The notes under the pieces: generated by a model | Database searches by the model: none | What the model was told of the DNA's origin: nothing | The model's input: only the letters and a program-made list of their open reading frames with translations | Part shown: piece by piece, positions 12,827-21,472 of the stretch | Position numbering within the stretch: position 1 is the stretch's first letter | Layout: each line of letters begins with the position of its first letter | Assembly (NCBI RefSeq): GCF_001625215.2 | Contig: NC_030386.2 | Location: 35,405,296-35,469,295, forward strand | Length of the DNA stretch: 64,000 nucleotides | Source: Daucus carota subsp. sativus | Taxonomy: Eukaryota; Streptophyta; Magnoliopsida; Apiales; Apiaceae | Direction of reading: 5' to 3' | Program-made: the position numbers and the translations under genes

Positions 12827-14050
12827 ATGGCCGAGGGTGAAACATCTCTGGAAAACCTGAGTGATAATGAAATGTATAACATACTGAAAAGACTTAGAGC
12901 CGGGAGCCTTTGCAAAATGAGCACACTATCATCAACATGGAAAGTCTTGCTAAAAGATCCTCATCTCATCAACTTGCATCGTGCATGGTCCAAACTGAAT
13001 CCTCTTCTACTCATTGTTACTAATGAGCCATCTGCTCAAAATCACATTAAGAGCAACGATTCTCTTCTGTTAATATCAGTGGATCCAGCTGATGGGGCAG
13101 TAACATACCAAGTGAGGCTTGAGATTCGTAAAGACGATATTCAAGTGTTATCTTCAGGAGCAGGCTGCAGCTTATTTTGCATCCGCGGTCAGGAGGATTT
13201 CATCATTTTTAATGCAACTACCAGAGAGATAATCCAGACACTTCCGCAAGCTCATAATCCACCTCTTGGTATTGCAGCTGAATATGGATCCATTAGATCA
13301 AGACGGAATGTAAATCCGAGACCTATTCTTCCTTATGTTGTTGCAACTGGATTTGGATATATTGAGTCTAGACACGTGTACGTGCTCATTAAGTTATTCT
13401 TGAGCCACTCATGTCAGATTCTGATGTTGTCTGAAACGGGTGAGATAGATGCTCCTTGGAGAATTCTTGTTCAAAATTATCCGCGCTATTTTTCTCCAGA
13501 CAGCAATGGTGTTATGGTTGGGAACAAATGTTATTGGATGAAGCGGGACATAATGCTGCAGGCAAAATTAATGCAGATATCTCCATCGAAAATGAGTATT
13601 CTGTGTTTACATGTTGAGTCGGAGACATTTCATAAAATTCGTTATCCTGATTTTGCAACCTATGATGAATTAGTAGACGATATGCAACTAGGGGACCTAA
13701 AAGACCAGCTGTGTTTTGGCTACTCACATGGGGATCCCTTGGTTATGGACATCTGGGTACTGAAAGATGAACAAAATTCGGATTGGAACATAGAGTATCG
13801 TGTAGATTTGTCTTTAATAGGTGGCATGGATGATCGTGTGGTTTCTGAGGTGAAATTTATGGGGTATTGGGAGGGAGAGCAAGGAGGAGTGTTGATGTTT
13901 CATGATCTGCGACAACAGGAGTTGGTCTATTATAGTGATGAAGAACGGAGATTCAAGACAGGAAAGCGAATCCAAGTTGGAAATCATGTTTCTGTCGTGT
14001 TTCCCTACAGCGAGAGCTTCAACAGTATAAGAAGAGCTGCAGCAAGGTAG
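12827..14050 (+). CDS. F-box-like protein with C-terminal beta-propeller-type region (copy 1)
   Basis: An intronless 407-residue protein. Residues about 7-55 resemble a degenerate F-box: LxxLSDNEMYNILKRL, then LCKMSTLSSTWKVLLKD and a Trp-Ser pair. F-box proteins bind SKP1 and give SCF ubiquitin ligases their substrate specificity. The rest looks like an F-box-associated or kelch-like region with repeated small motifs (VLSSGAGCSLFCI, IFNATT, VATGFGYIESR, MLSETGEIDAPWR). It ends with FPYSESFNSIRR. The protein is clearly paralogous to 24056-25255, sharing these motifs in the same order. The usual Leu-Pro at the start of an F-box is replaced by LSDNE, so SKP1 binding is unproven. The block of RPN13 fragments begins 160 bp downstream. 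Confidence 0.82.
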   Translation: MAEGETSLENLSDNEMYNILKRLRAGSLCKMSTLSSTWKVLLKDPHLINLHRAWSKLNPLLLIVTNEPSAQNHIKSNDSLLLISVDPADGAVTYQVRLEIRKDDIQVLSSGAGCSLFCIRGQEDFIIFNATTREIIQTLPQAHNPPLGIAAEYGSIRSRRNVNPRPILPYVVATGFGYIESRHVYVLIKLFLSHSCQILMLSETGEIDAPWRILVQNYPRYFSPDSNGVMVGNKCYWMKRDIMLQAKLMQISPSKMSILCLHVESETFHKIRYPDFATYDELVDDMQLGDLKDQLCFGYSHGDPLVMDIWVLKDEQNSDWNIEYRVDLSLIGGMDDRVVSEVKFMGYWEGEQGGVLMFHDLRQQELVYYSDEERRFKTGKRIQVGNHVSVVFPYSESFNSIRRAAAR

Positions 14051-14213
14051 ACAATTTTTATAAGGTTTGGTTTGTGCTTGTTTTTTTCTTCTATATAAAA
14101 CATCACAAAAATAGTTGTTTTCTGCACTTCTTATGACCATAAATTAGTAGTAAGAAGACTCTTGAGTTGAGATAATGCCATTTATGAGGACGACACTATT
14201 TAATTTACTTCCT

Positions 14214-14460
14214 GTTGAGAAATAGGCCAATTTAGCAGTTTTTTTTATTAGTTCCCTTCGATGAGCATTCATATAAGTGGAGGCAAAGGAATGACATGTT
14301 CAAGAATCTTAGTACTTGGTCTTTCAGGGAAGGAAACTTGGTTGGCCCAAGCATGGGGCCGAAATTAACTAATAATGTGACCTCTTCAGGGCCAGTGAAA
14401 CTGGTGTATCTGCAAAGAATACTAAGTGACACTTGCTCAACATGTGCCAAATCATCTATT
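14214..14460 (+). pseudogene. RPN13 fragment: part of intron 7 plus exon 8
   Basis: 14219-14285 matches RPN13 intron 7 near 5830-5900 (AAATAGGCCAATTTAGCAG). The match then jumps to 6967, so about 1.1 kb of intron is missing. It continues through exon 8 (14327-14441, with GTTGGCCCAAGCATGGGG conserved) and into intron 8. The exon-8 acceptor AG and the reading frame are largely retained, but neither neighbouring exon is present. Introns are kept, so this arose by DNA duplication and not by retroposition. Confidence 0.88.
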
Positions 14461-14494
14461 CATCAATATAAACCAAACCAAACCAAACATACCA

Positions 14495-14612
14495 AGTATA
14501 TCCTGCTTAGAGCAGGGTTTAGGGAGGGTAAGATGTACGCAGCCATAGCCATGCCCTTATTCTCAAGGAGTAGGGAGGTTGTTTCCGTGAAGACTCCCGG
14601 CTTAGTGCAACA
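14495..14612. mobile_element. SINE-like fragment
   Basis: The stretch contains GGGAGGGTAAGATGTACGCA, then GGAGGTTGTTTCC and CCCGGCTTA. This order is shared with the widespread Au/TS-type tRNA-derived plant SINEs. It lies exactly where the similarity to RPN13 intron 8 stops. No clear poly(A) or poly(T) end or target duplication is visible, so it is a partial copy. Confidence 0.55.
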
Positions 14613-14944
14613 TAAAATATCGTGTGACATGTAGGTAAATAGTACCTTGGCCCATGATTTTTTTACATGGGACTTACCTATCTTGCAAAATCCTCCGTCA
14701 ATTGAATGATTTGAGCCCTTCTCTTCAGTGAAGAGTGTCATAAATCTCCCGTGCAATGGAATAAGTTGAACCATTCTTTTCCGACCAGAATATCATAACC
14801 AAAAAAACTCATATTATCTGTATCTCTATCTCTGACTGGTCCTTGCAAATATCCCTGGTATATCCACGTCAAATCTCGAAAATGCTCTTCGTAATACCTA
14901 ATATGGTGATTGGTGTACGGCTCACCCTCACAAATAATGCAAAA

Positions 14945-15520
14945 CTAGATTGAAGTTGAGAAAGGAAGGTTAAAGTGACGGAACTCGGACGGTTTCTTGC
15001 ACCTTCTACATTGTATAAATTTTTTTGTTACGGAGCCAACAATGTTTCTTGCACCTGCATAACGAACTTCGATACCAAAAAAACTTTCATCTCCACAGTG
15101 ATTCTTGTAAAACAAAACAGTATCACCAGCCTGGAGTTCATAAGCCTTGACATAACTCCGGCTACACTTCCAGAAGCAATAGCGAAAAGTCCACAGATTT
15201 TTTCGAGCATCATAAAAATCCACGTGAAACACACAATCTTCTATAGGTGCATTGACATCAATGCTGGGAAAGTTCTGAATCGCAAACCTTTTTGGGATGA
15301 TAAACCTGCTTAGCCTACCAACATCACTCTTGGTAAGTACTTTTTTGAATAGAAATTCTCGAGCATGATACTCTCCATCATGAATCGCAATGACAACGTC
15401 TTTTTCCAATCTTTGCCGCTTGTGTGGAGGGGATAGCCAAGCATTACAGTTGAGACTTGTATCGCAGAACATCATGGTGATCTGTTTCTGAAGTATGATG
15501 CAAAGAGAATCTGATCTCAT
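14945..15520 (-). CDS. small RAV-like B3-domain protein, deletion in the B3 core (copy 1)
   Basis: A 191-residue intronless ORF. The plant-specific B3 DNA-binding domain spans about residues 53-145: FLFKKVLTKSDVGRLSRFII, then WTFRYCFWKCSRSYV and LQAGDTVLFYKNH, closest in style to RAV/NGA proteins. There is no AP2 domain. Compared with copy 2 (17557-18073) it lacks 27 bp, nine residues (FTSSWNKFV) that sit between SYV and the K.YELQAGD strand. These correspond to a normally conserved B3 segment. The frame is kept, but the fold and DNA binding may be impaired. The C-terminus (about 146-191) is basic and Cys-containing (KKFIQCRRCKKP). It may be a decaying gene or a rapidly evolving short B3 factor. 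Confidence 0.65.
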   Translation of the reverse strand: MRSDSLCIILQKQITMMFCDTSLNCNAWLSPPHKRQRLEKDVVIAIHDGEYHAREFLFKKVLTKSDVGRLSRFIIPKRFAIQNFPSIDVNAPIEDCVFHVDFYDARKNLWTFRYCFWKCSRSYVKAYELQAGDTVLFYKNHCGDESFFGIEVRYAGARNIVGSVTKKFIQCRRCKKPSEFRHFNLPFSTSI

Positions 15521-16120
15521 GTCCTTAGAAGTAATTGTGTCTACTGTGACCTATTGATCATCAATATATATAAGTCTATATTTCCAGTACTTGCTTTACA
15601 ATTCTAGGCACTGACCACCTTTTCTTGTTGTATAGATGAAGCCGGAGATCCAGATGCAGGTAAAAACTGAAGAACTTTGAAATGATATGGCCTTGTTTGT
15701 TTGTTTAATATCTCATGGCCTTGTTAATTTGTTTAACATCTTACATCTATATGTTGTACTCTAATTAGTTGTGCAAGTATGAGTTTATTGTGAAGTAACT
15801 TAATTATAGTCCAGCCATAGTTACCTCTTACCTCTATATACTAGCCAGAGTTATATTCTATATTTACCTCTTATGACCATATTTGGACACTATCTGATGT
15901 AGATCCAAATTCGTACGAGGGGCCCCTAGAATTTTGCTTAATTACATTTAAGTTTTAAAACCGTGTCAGCCGTAAAAATGCCCTTTAAAATTTGACAAAT
16001 CTAACTAAGACCTGGAGTTAGGCAATTGTTACTTCTGATAAGTAAGATTATTTATTTATAACATATAGCTTGTGATTTCTTGCTTTATATATAAAAGTTT
16101 CTATTCACAACAATTGTAAT
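15496..16120 (+). pseudogene. RPN13 fragments: intron 8, exon 9, parts of introns 9, 12
   Basis: After 70 bp of B3 5' flank, 15570-15700 matches RPN13 7133-7256, including the 24-nt exon 9 and its donor (GCCGGAGATCCAGATGCAG). 15745-15800 matches 8846-8903 in intron 12. 15895-16115 weakly matches 9035-9245, the end of intron 12. Exons 10-12 are absent. The pieces keep the order of the parent gene. Confidence 0.78.
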
Positions 16121-16126
16121 TGTATG

Positions 16127-16745
16127 ATGCAAAGAGAATTCGATCTCATGTCCTTAGAAGTAATTGTGTCTACTGTGACCTATTCATCAATATATATAAG
16201 TCTATATTTCCATTACTTGCTTTACAATTCTAGGCACTGACCACCTTTTCTTGTTGTATAGATGAAGCCGGAGATCCAGTCATCCAGATGCAGGTAAAAA
16301 GTGAAGAACTTTGAAATGATATGGCCTTGTTTATTTGTTTAATATCTAATGACCTTGTTAATTTGTTTAATATCTTATACCTATATGTTGTACTCCAATT
16401 AGTAGTGCAAGTATGAGTTTAATGTGAAGTAACTTAATTTGGCAAATCTAACTAAGACCTGGAGTAGGCAATTGTTACTTCTGATAAGTAAGATTATTTA
16501 TTTATAACATATACCTTGTGATTTCTTGCTTTATATATAAAAGTTTCTATTCACAACAGTTGTAAAGGTTTGCTGCAGATAAATTCACCATTTCATCGAT
16601 CTTTCCTGGAGGCGCTTGAAGATTCTGTTTTAAAGGCATCAGAGAGTCAGCTTCATGAAGGTTAGATGACAAGGATTTATCTCAGTAACAAGGATGATTC
16701 AATAGATGAATGTCAATAATTGTAGCCAGCTTTCCGTTTAGATAG
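16127..16745 (+). pseudogene. second copy of the RPN13 exon 9 / exon 13 fragments
   Basis: 16127-16193 repeats the B3 5' flank (copy at 15496-15562). It is again followed by RPN13 intron 8 and exon 9 (16200-16300), the latter interrupted by an extra CATCCAGT. Intron-12-like DNA (16440-16575) follows, then exon 13 (16578-16720), readable as CAGATAAATTCACC...CTGGAGGCGCTTGAAGATTC with small indels. This is a tandem duplicate of the preceding module that also retains the last RPN13 exon. Confidence 0.8.
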
Positions 16746-16894
16746 GCCGTCTGTTCAACTACCTTTAGCTCAGAAGCAGGTCTGTATGAACTAATTGCAG
16801 TTTCTTAAAATTAAATAAATTATCATGTACTTTCTTAATCATCCTAGCAAAACAAAAGGGTGAAGTTTAATGGATTTGATAAATGTTTTGTTCT

Positions 16895-17606
16895 TTTTCT
16901 TTTATACATCGTATAATAATATAAGACTGCAAACTCTTAAAAACAAGAAATGAAAGCGTGCTCTTAAATTAATTTTCAAGTTTTCACTAGAAATTTATGA
17001 AAAAAAGCTGTGCCCTTTACATTTTTAAGTTTTTACTGTAAGGTTATTGGAGCAATTTGTTTTGCAAGTTTCTCTTATATTTCAAGTGAAAAATTTATTT
17101 GGGTAGTGTTGCATTTGTTCTCAAAGATTCTGTTTTTTTTTTTTTTTTGAAGAACAAAGATTCTGTTTTTAATTTTATGCACTTTTTCGTGGTGTAAGTT
17201 AAACATGTAAATCAAATCAAAACTTTATAAAATCATGAATATATATGTTTTACATTATTGTTTCACTTCCACAAAAAATTTCAGCAATGATTCAGGATTT
17301 CATATTCATAATATAAGTAACGTTATTGTTTACCTTTTTAAAAGAAAATAACTTACCATGAATATTAAAATCTTACATAAATTTTTTTATGGAGTAATCA
17401 TATTGACAGATATTTTTATGCATACAAAAACAATCATTATCAATTAGATTATAGTCAATCAAAATCTATTTTCTATCTAAAAAATGTTGTACTTGTAGTG
17501 TGTAAAACTCCGAAAAATTAAACTGGAATGAAGAGTATATTTCATTTTTTATTTCATTAGAAGGTCAAATGTGTATTTATCTTATTCAATTTTCGCGCCA
17601 ATAACA
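16895..17606. repeat. duplicated segment, copy A (of 18650-19377)
   Basis: About 700 bp, highly similar to 18650-19377. It includes ATGAAAGCGTGCTCTTAAAT and ends in GGTCAAATGTGTATTTATCT plus TTTCGCGCCAATAACAAA. The final 47 bp form the antisense 3' end of B3 copy 2. In the other copy the same bases lie just upstream of the methyltransferase-like gene. Confidence 0.88.
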
Positions 17607-18073
17607 AACTTTCATCTCCACAGTGATTCTTGTTAAACAAAACAGTATCACCAGCCTGGAGTTCATAAGTCTTGACAAATTTATTCCAACTGCTTGTGAA
17701 GACGTAACTCCGGCTACACTTCCAGAAGCAATAGCGAAAAGTCCACAGATTTTTTTCGAGCATCATAAAAATCAACATGAAACACACAATCTTCTATAGG
17801 TGCATTGACATCAATGCTGAGAAAGTTCTGAATCCCAAACCTTTTTGGGATGATAAACCTGCTTAGCCTACCAACATCACTCTTGGCAAGTACTTTTTTG
17901 AATAGAAATTCTCGAGCATGATACTCTCCATCATGAATCGCAATGACAACGTCTTTTTCCAATCTTTGCCCCTTGTGTGGAGGGGATAGCCAAGCATTAC
18001 AGTTGAGACTTGTATCACAAAACATCATGGTGATCTGTTTCTGAAGTATGATGCAAAGAGAATCCGATCTCAT
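17557..18073 (-). pseudogene. B3-domain pseudogene (copy 2), frameshifted
   Basis: This copy is nearly identical to copy 1 over the N-terminus and first half of the B3 domain (start at 18073, MRSDSLCIILQKQ). The T run at 17750-17756 is seven long against six in copy 1 (15198-15203). The extra base shifts the frame after FHVDFYDARK, which then ends in LLLLEV. The alternative frame continues the B3 core and, unlike copy 1, retains FTSSWNKFV. After GDES the match ends abruptly at about 17606, where promoter-type DNA of the 19.4-kb gene is fused on. Confidence 0.85.
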
Positions 18074-18112
18074 TTTCTTAGAATTAATTGTGTGTAGTGT
18101 GACCTATTCTTA

Positions 18113-18490
18113 ATCTCATCCCTAGAATTTTGCTTAATTACATTTAAGTTTTAAAATGTGCCAGCTGTAGAAATGCCCTTTAAAATTTTGCAAATCTAAC
18201 TAAGACCTGGAGTAGGCAATTGTCACTTCTGATAAGTAAGATTATTTATTTATAACATAGAGCTTGTGATTTCTTGCTTTATATATAAAAGTTTCTATTC
18301 ACAACAATTGGAATGGTTTGCTGCAGATAAATTCCCCATTACATCTTTCTCGGAAGCGCTTGAAGATTCTGTTTATCAAAGAGTCAGCTTCATGAAGGCT
18401 AGATGACAAGGATTTATCTCAAACCTTTAACAAGGATGATTCAATACATGAATGCCAATAATTGTAGCCAACTTTTCGTTCAGATAAGCC
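18113..18490 (+). pseudogene. third RPN13 intron 12 / exon 13 fragment
   Basis: Starting directly after another copy of the B3 5' flank, 18120-18325 matches RPN13 intron 12 and 18326-18460 matches exon 13 (GATAAATTCCCCATT...GAAGCGCTTGAAGATTCTG). It has deletions and a lost reading frame, and is most similar to the fragment at 16440-16745. Confidence 0.82.
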
Positions 18491-18649
18491 GTCTGTTCAA
18501 ACTACTTTTATAGCTCAGAAGCAAGTGTGTATGAACTACCTTTATAGCTCAGAAGCAAGTGTGTATGAACTAATTGAAGTTTCTTAAAAAAAAAAAGATA
18601 TTATGTACTTTCTTGATCATCCTAGCAAAACAAAAGGGTGAAGTTGAAT

Positions 18650-19377
18650 AGATTTGATAAATGCTTTGTTCTTTTTCTTTTATACATCGTATTCAAATAA
18701 TAAGAGACAACTACCGTCTACAAACTCTTAAAAATAAGAAATGAAGGCGTGCTCTTAAATTTTCAAGTTTTCACTAGAAATTTATTAAAAAAAGCTGTGC
18801 CCTTAACATTTTTAAGTTTTTACCGTAAGGCTACTGGAGCAATTTGTTTTCCAAGTTTCTTATATTTCAAGTGAAAAGTTTATTTGGGTAGTGTTGGATT
18901 TGTTCTCGAAGATTCCGTTTTTAATTTTATGCACTTTTTCGTGGTGTAAATTTAACATGTAAATTAAATCAAAATTTTATAAAATCATGAATATATAGAT
19001 TTTATATTATTGTTTCACTTCCACAAAAAATATCAGCAACGATGCAGGATTTGATATTCATAACATGAGTAACGTTAAATAGTTAAAATATACCTTTTTA
19101 TAAAAAAAATAACTTACCATGAATATTAAAATCTTACATAAATTTTTTTGATGGAGGAATTGTATTGATAGATATTTTTATGCATATAAAAACCATTATT
19201 ATTAATTAGATTATGGTCAATCAAAATCTATTATCTATCTAAAAAATGCTGTATTTGTAGTGTGTAAGAGTAAAACTCCGAAAAATTAAACTAAAATCAA
19301 AAGTATATTTAAATTTTTATTTCATTAGAAGGTCAAATGTGTATTTATCTATTCAATTTTCGCGCCAATAACAAATT
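18650..19377. repeat. duplicated segment, copy B, reaching the methyltransferase-like promoter
   Basis: Partner of 16895-17606. Its right end (TTTTCGCGCCAATAACAAA, 19357-19375) lies about 120 bp before the likely start codon at 19496. It contains a TTTCGCGCC motif that fits the E2F consensus TTTSSCGC. This copy is probably the original promoter and copy A the derivative. Confidence 0.8.
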
Positions 19378-19495
19378 CGTTTCTATCATCCACTTTCCCC
19401 CTTCAGATTTCTCTCTCTACACTTGTATCATTGTAATTTGTCCGTACCTGTACGTATATATCATCATCAACGGCAGCAGCATTATTATCATTACA

Positions 19496-20926
19496 ATGCT
19501 GGAGATCACCGCACTGAAACGCATCCTCGCGAGCAACAATCTGGTACGCCTCTTCTCCTTCATAGTCCTCATCTTCTTCGCTAAGTTCGCTTTCATCCTC
19601 ACCGTTAATTCCGGCGATTACGGCATTTACTCCGGCGATTACGTCACCTCCGCCGCCGAGAGAGCTCGAATTCTGGATTTTTACACCTCGGTGTTCGAAA
19701 ATTTGATCGCCGAGCGGTTTATCGACTCGCACTCGAAATCTCTCTGTCTCGAGCCTGGCAGTAGAGAAGAGATCATCGCTTTGCGAGATGTCGGAGTTGA
19801 AAACGCGATCGGTGTGTCGAGAAAGCGATCGCTACCGTTGATTTTGCAAGGTACGGCTCTTCGCCAGCCGTTCGATGATGATAGTTTTGATTTTGTGTTT
19901 TCCGGTGTTTTCGTTCTCGAAAGATCGAATGAACCGGTTAGATTTGCGTTAGAAGTGTCGAGAACGCTTAAACCTGGAGGCTTTTTCGTTGTTCATACGA
20001 AGGCAATTGATTCGTATAGTTTGAATTCGTTGCTCGAGTTGTTTAATTGGTGTATTTTAATTGATTCGAGAGAGATTAACGGTTTAGGTTTTTCGAGGAT
20101 TCGAGAAGTTATTTTGATGAAAGAGAGCGAAACTTTAGGTCATGGTGAAAATGATGACAAGGAGGGCGAATGCTATGTTCAGCATTATAAACGAGAGTTA
20201 ATTCAAAATTTAGAGCCGTTGATTAGTGAAGAGCCGTTAAAACCTGGGGTTACGTTGAAAAAGAATGTTAGAAATATTAGGTACGTGTCATCGATGGTTG
20301 ATATCAGTTTTAAAAATCGGTATGTGTATGTTGATGTTGGAGCGAGGAGCTATGGTTCGAGTATTGGAGGTTGGTTTAAGAAATTTTATCCGAAACAGGA
20401 AAAATCTTTTGACATATATGCAATTGAGGCGGATAAGGCTTTCTATAAGGAGTATAAGTGGAAGAAAAGAGTTACTCTTTTGCCTTATGCTGCTTGGGTG
20501 AGGAACGAGTCGTTGTTTTTTGAAATTAATCGCAAGGCGGTTAGGAAAAGTAAGGAGAAAGGTATAGGGCTGGGGAAGGATCAAGCAGTGCAATCTACTT
20601 GGAATTTTCTAAGCAACTTGGATAGAATAAAGGGGTTTGATTTTGCAAATTGGTTGAAGAAGACGGTGTCGAAAAGGGACTTTGTTGTGGTGAAAATGGA
20701 TGTGGAGGGGGCTGAGTTTCATTTGATTCCAAAGTTGGTTGAAACCGGAGCAATTTGTTTGATTGATGAGATGTTTCTTGCATGTCATTACAATAGATGG
20801 AAGAGATGTTGTCCGGGTCTGAGGAGTTCCCAGTACCGAAACACATATGCTCAATGCTTCAACTTGTACTCGTCCTTGAGAGAGAAGGGGATTCCTGTGC
20901 ATCAGTGGGTGAGTGGTAATAAGTAA
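19496..20926 (+). CDS. membrane-anchored protein with two methyltransferase-like folds (DUF7870 type)
   Basis: An intronless gene of 476 residues from the ATG at 19496. The frame is open further upstream to an ATG at 19337, but that would place the start inside the duplicated promoter segment and put 53 extra residues before the membrane segment. Residues 16-36 form one hydrophobic span, so a type II anchor (Golgi or ER) is likely. Residues about 68-195 resemble a class I methyltransferase of the type-11 group (SLCLEPGS, QPFDDDSFDFVF, RTLKPGGFFVVHT), with a weak SAM-binding glycine motif. Residues about 275-476 match the plant DUF7870 region and look FkbM-like (VYVDVGARSYGSS, FVVVKMDVEGAEFHLIP, LACHYNRW). 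Substrate unknown; activity is inference. Confidence 0.85.
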   Translation: MLEITALKRILASNNLVRLFSFIVLIFFAKFAFILTVNSGDYGIYSGDYVTSAAERARILDFYTSVFENLIAERFIDSHSKSLCLEPGSREEIIALRDVGVENAIGVSRKRSLPLILQGTALRQPFDDDSFDFVFSGVFVLERSNEPVRFALEVSRTLKPGGFFVVHTKAIDSYSLNSLLELFNWCILIDSREINGLGFSRIREVILMKESETLGHGENDDKEGECYVQHYKRELIQNLEPLISEEPLKPGVTLKKNVRNIRYVSSMVDISFKNRYVYVDVGARSYGSSIGGWFKKFYPKQEKSFDIYAIEADKAFYKEYKWKKRVTLLPYAAWVRNESLFFEINRKAVRKSKEKGIGLGKDQAVQSTWNFLSNLDRIKGFDFANWLKKTVSKRDFVVVKMDVEGAEFHLIPKLVETGAICLIDEMFLACHYNRWKRCCPGLRSSQYRNTYAQCFNLYSSLREKGIPVHQWVSGNK

Positions 20927-21176
20927 CCAACAATTTTATCAAATGTACATATGTCAGTATCTTTCATATGTTGAGCTTGCCTGCTGTAACGATGCATACA
21001 TTAAAGAAATGTTTCAGTTCTAGTGTTTGTTTTCGTTGGCTCCTTGGTTAGCTATCATATACTAGAGTGATGTTTGTTGAGCAGCCTTAGAGGTGCTCTT
21101 ACTCTTAGATCTGATAATCGATTAGCTATTTCGAGCCATCAAGTTCCAAATATAAAATCAGACATGATAAAGCTCA

Positions 21177-21472
21177 TACTCCCTCCTTCCCATATTAATA
21201 GTCCACTTTGTCAAGAAAAAATTTCCCATATTATTTGTCCATCTTCTTTGTCCAATACAAATTATAACAAGTTTCAATGTTAACATTACTAGTTCACACA
21301 ATTTTCATTATTTACAATGCAAACTATATTGACTTTTAAACAAAATGAATGAAAACTTAGTAGTATATTTGTATAACCAATGCATGGCAATGATAACAAC
21401 ATATCACATTTAATACTTCTTAATTTGTGTGATTTGTGCAAAGTGGACAATTAAAATGGGAAGGAGGGAGTA
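21177..21472. mobile_element. Stowaway-type MITE
   Basis: The ends are TACTCCCTCCTTCCCAT and ATGGGAAGGAGGGAGTA, an inverted repeat with TA at each side, about 292 bp long and AT-rich inside. This is the standard structure of Tc1/mariner-derived Stowaway elements. Confidence 0.9.

Noticed and set aside
19337..19495. 53-residue N-terminal extension of the methyltransferase-like protein
   Set aside because: The upstream ATG lies in the duplicated promoter segment and would bury the membrane anchor. The ATG at 19496 gives a normal type II start.
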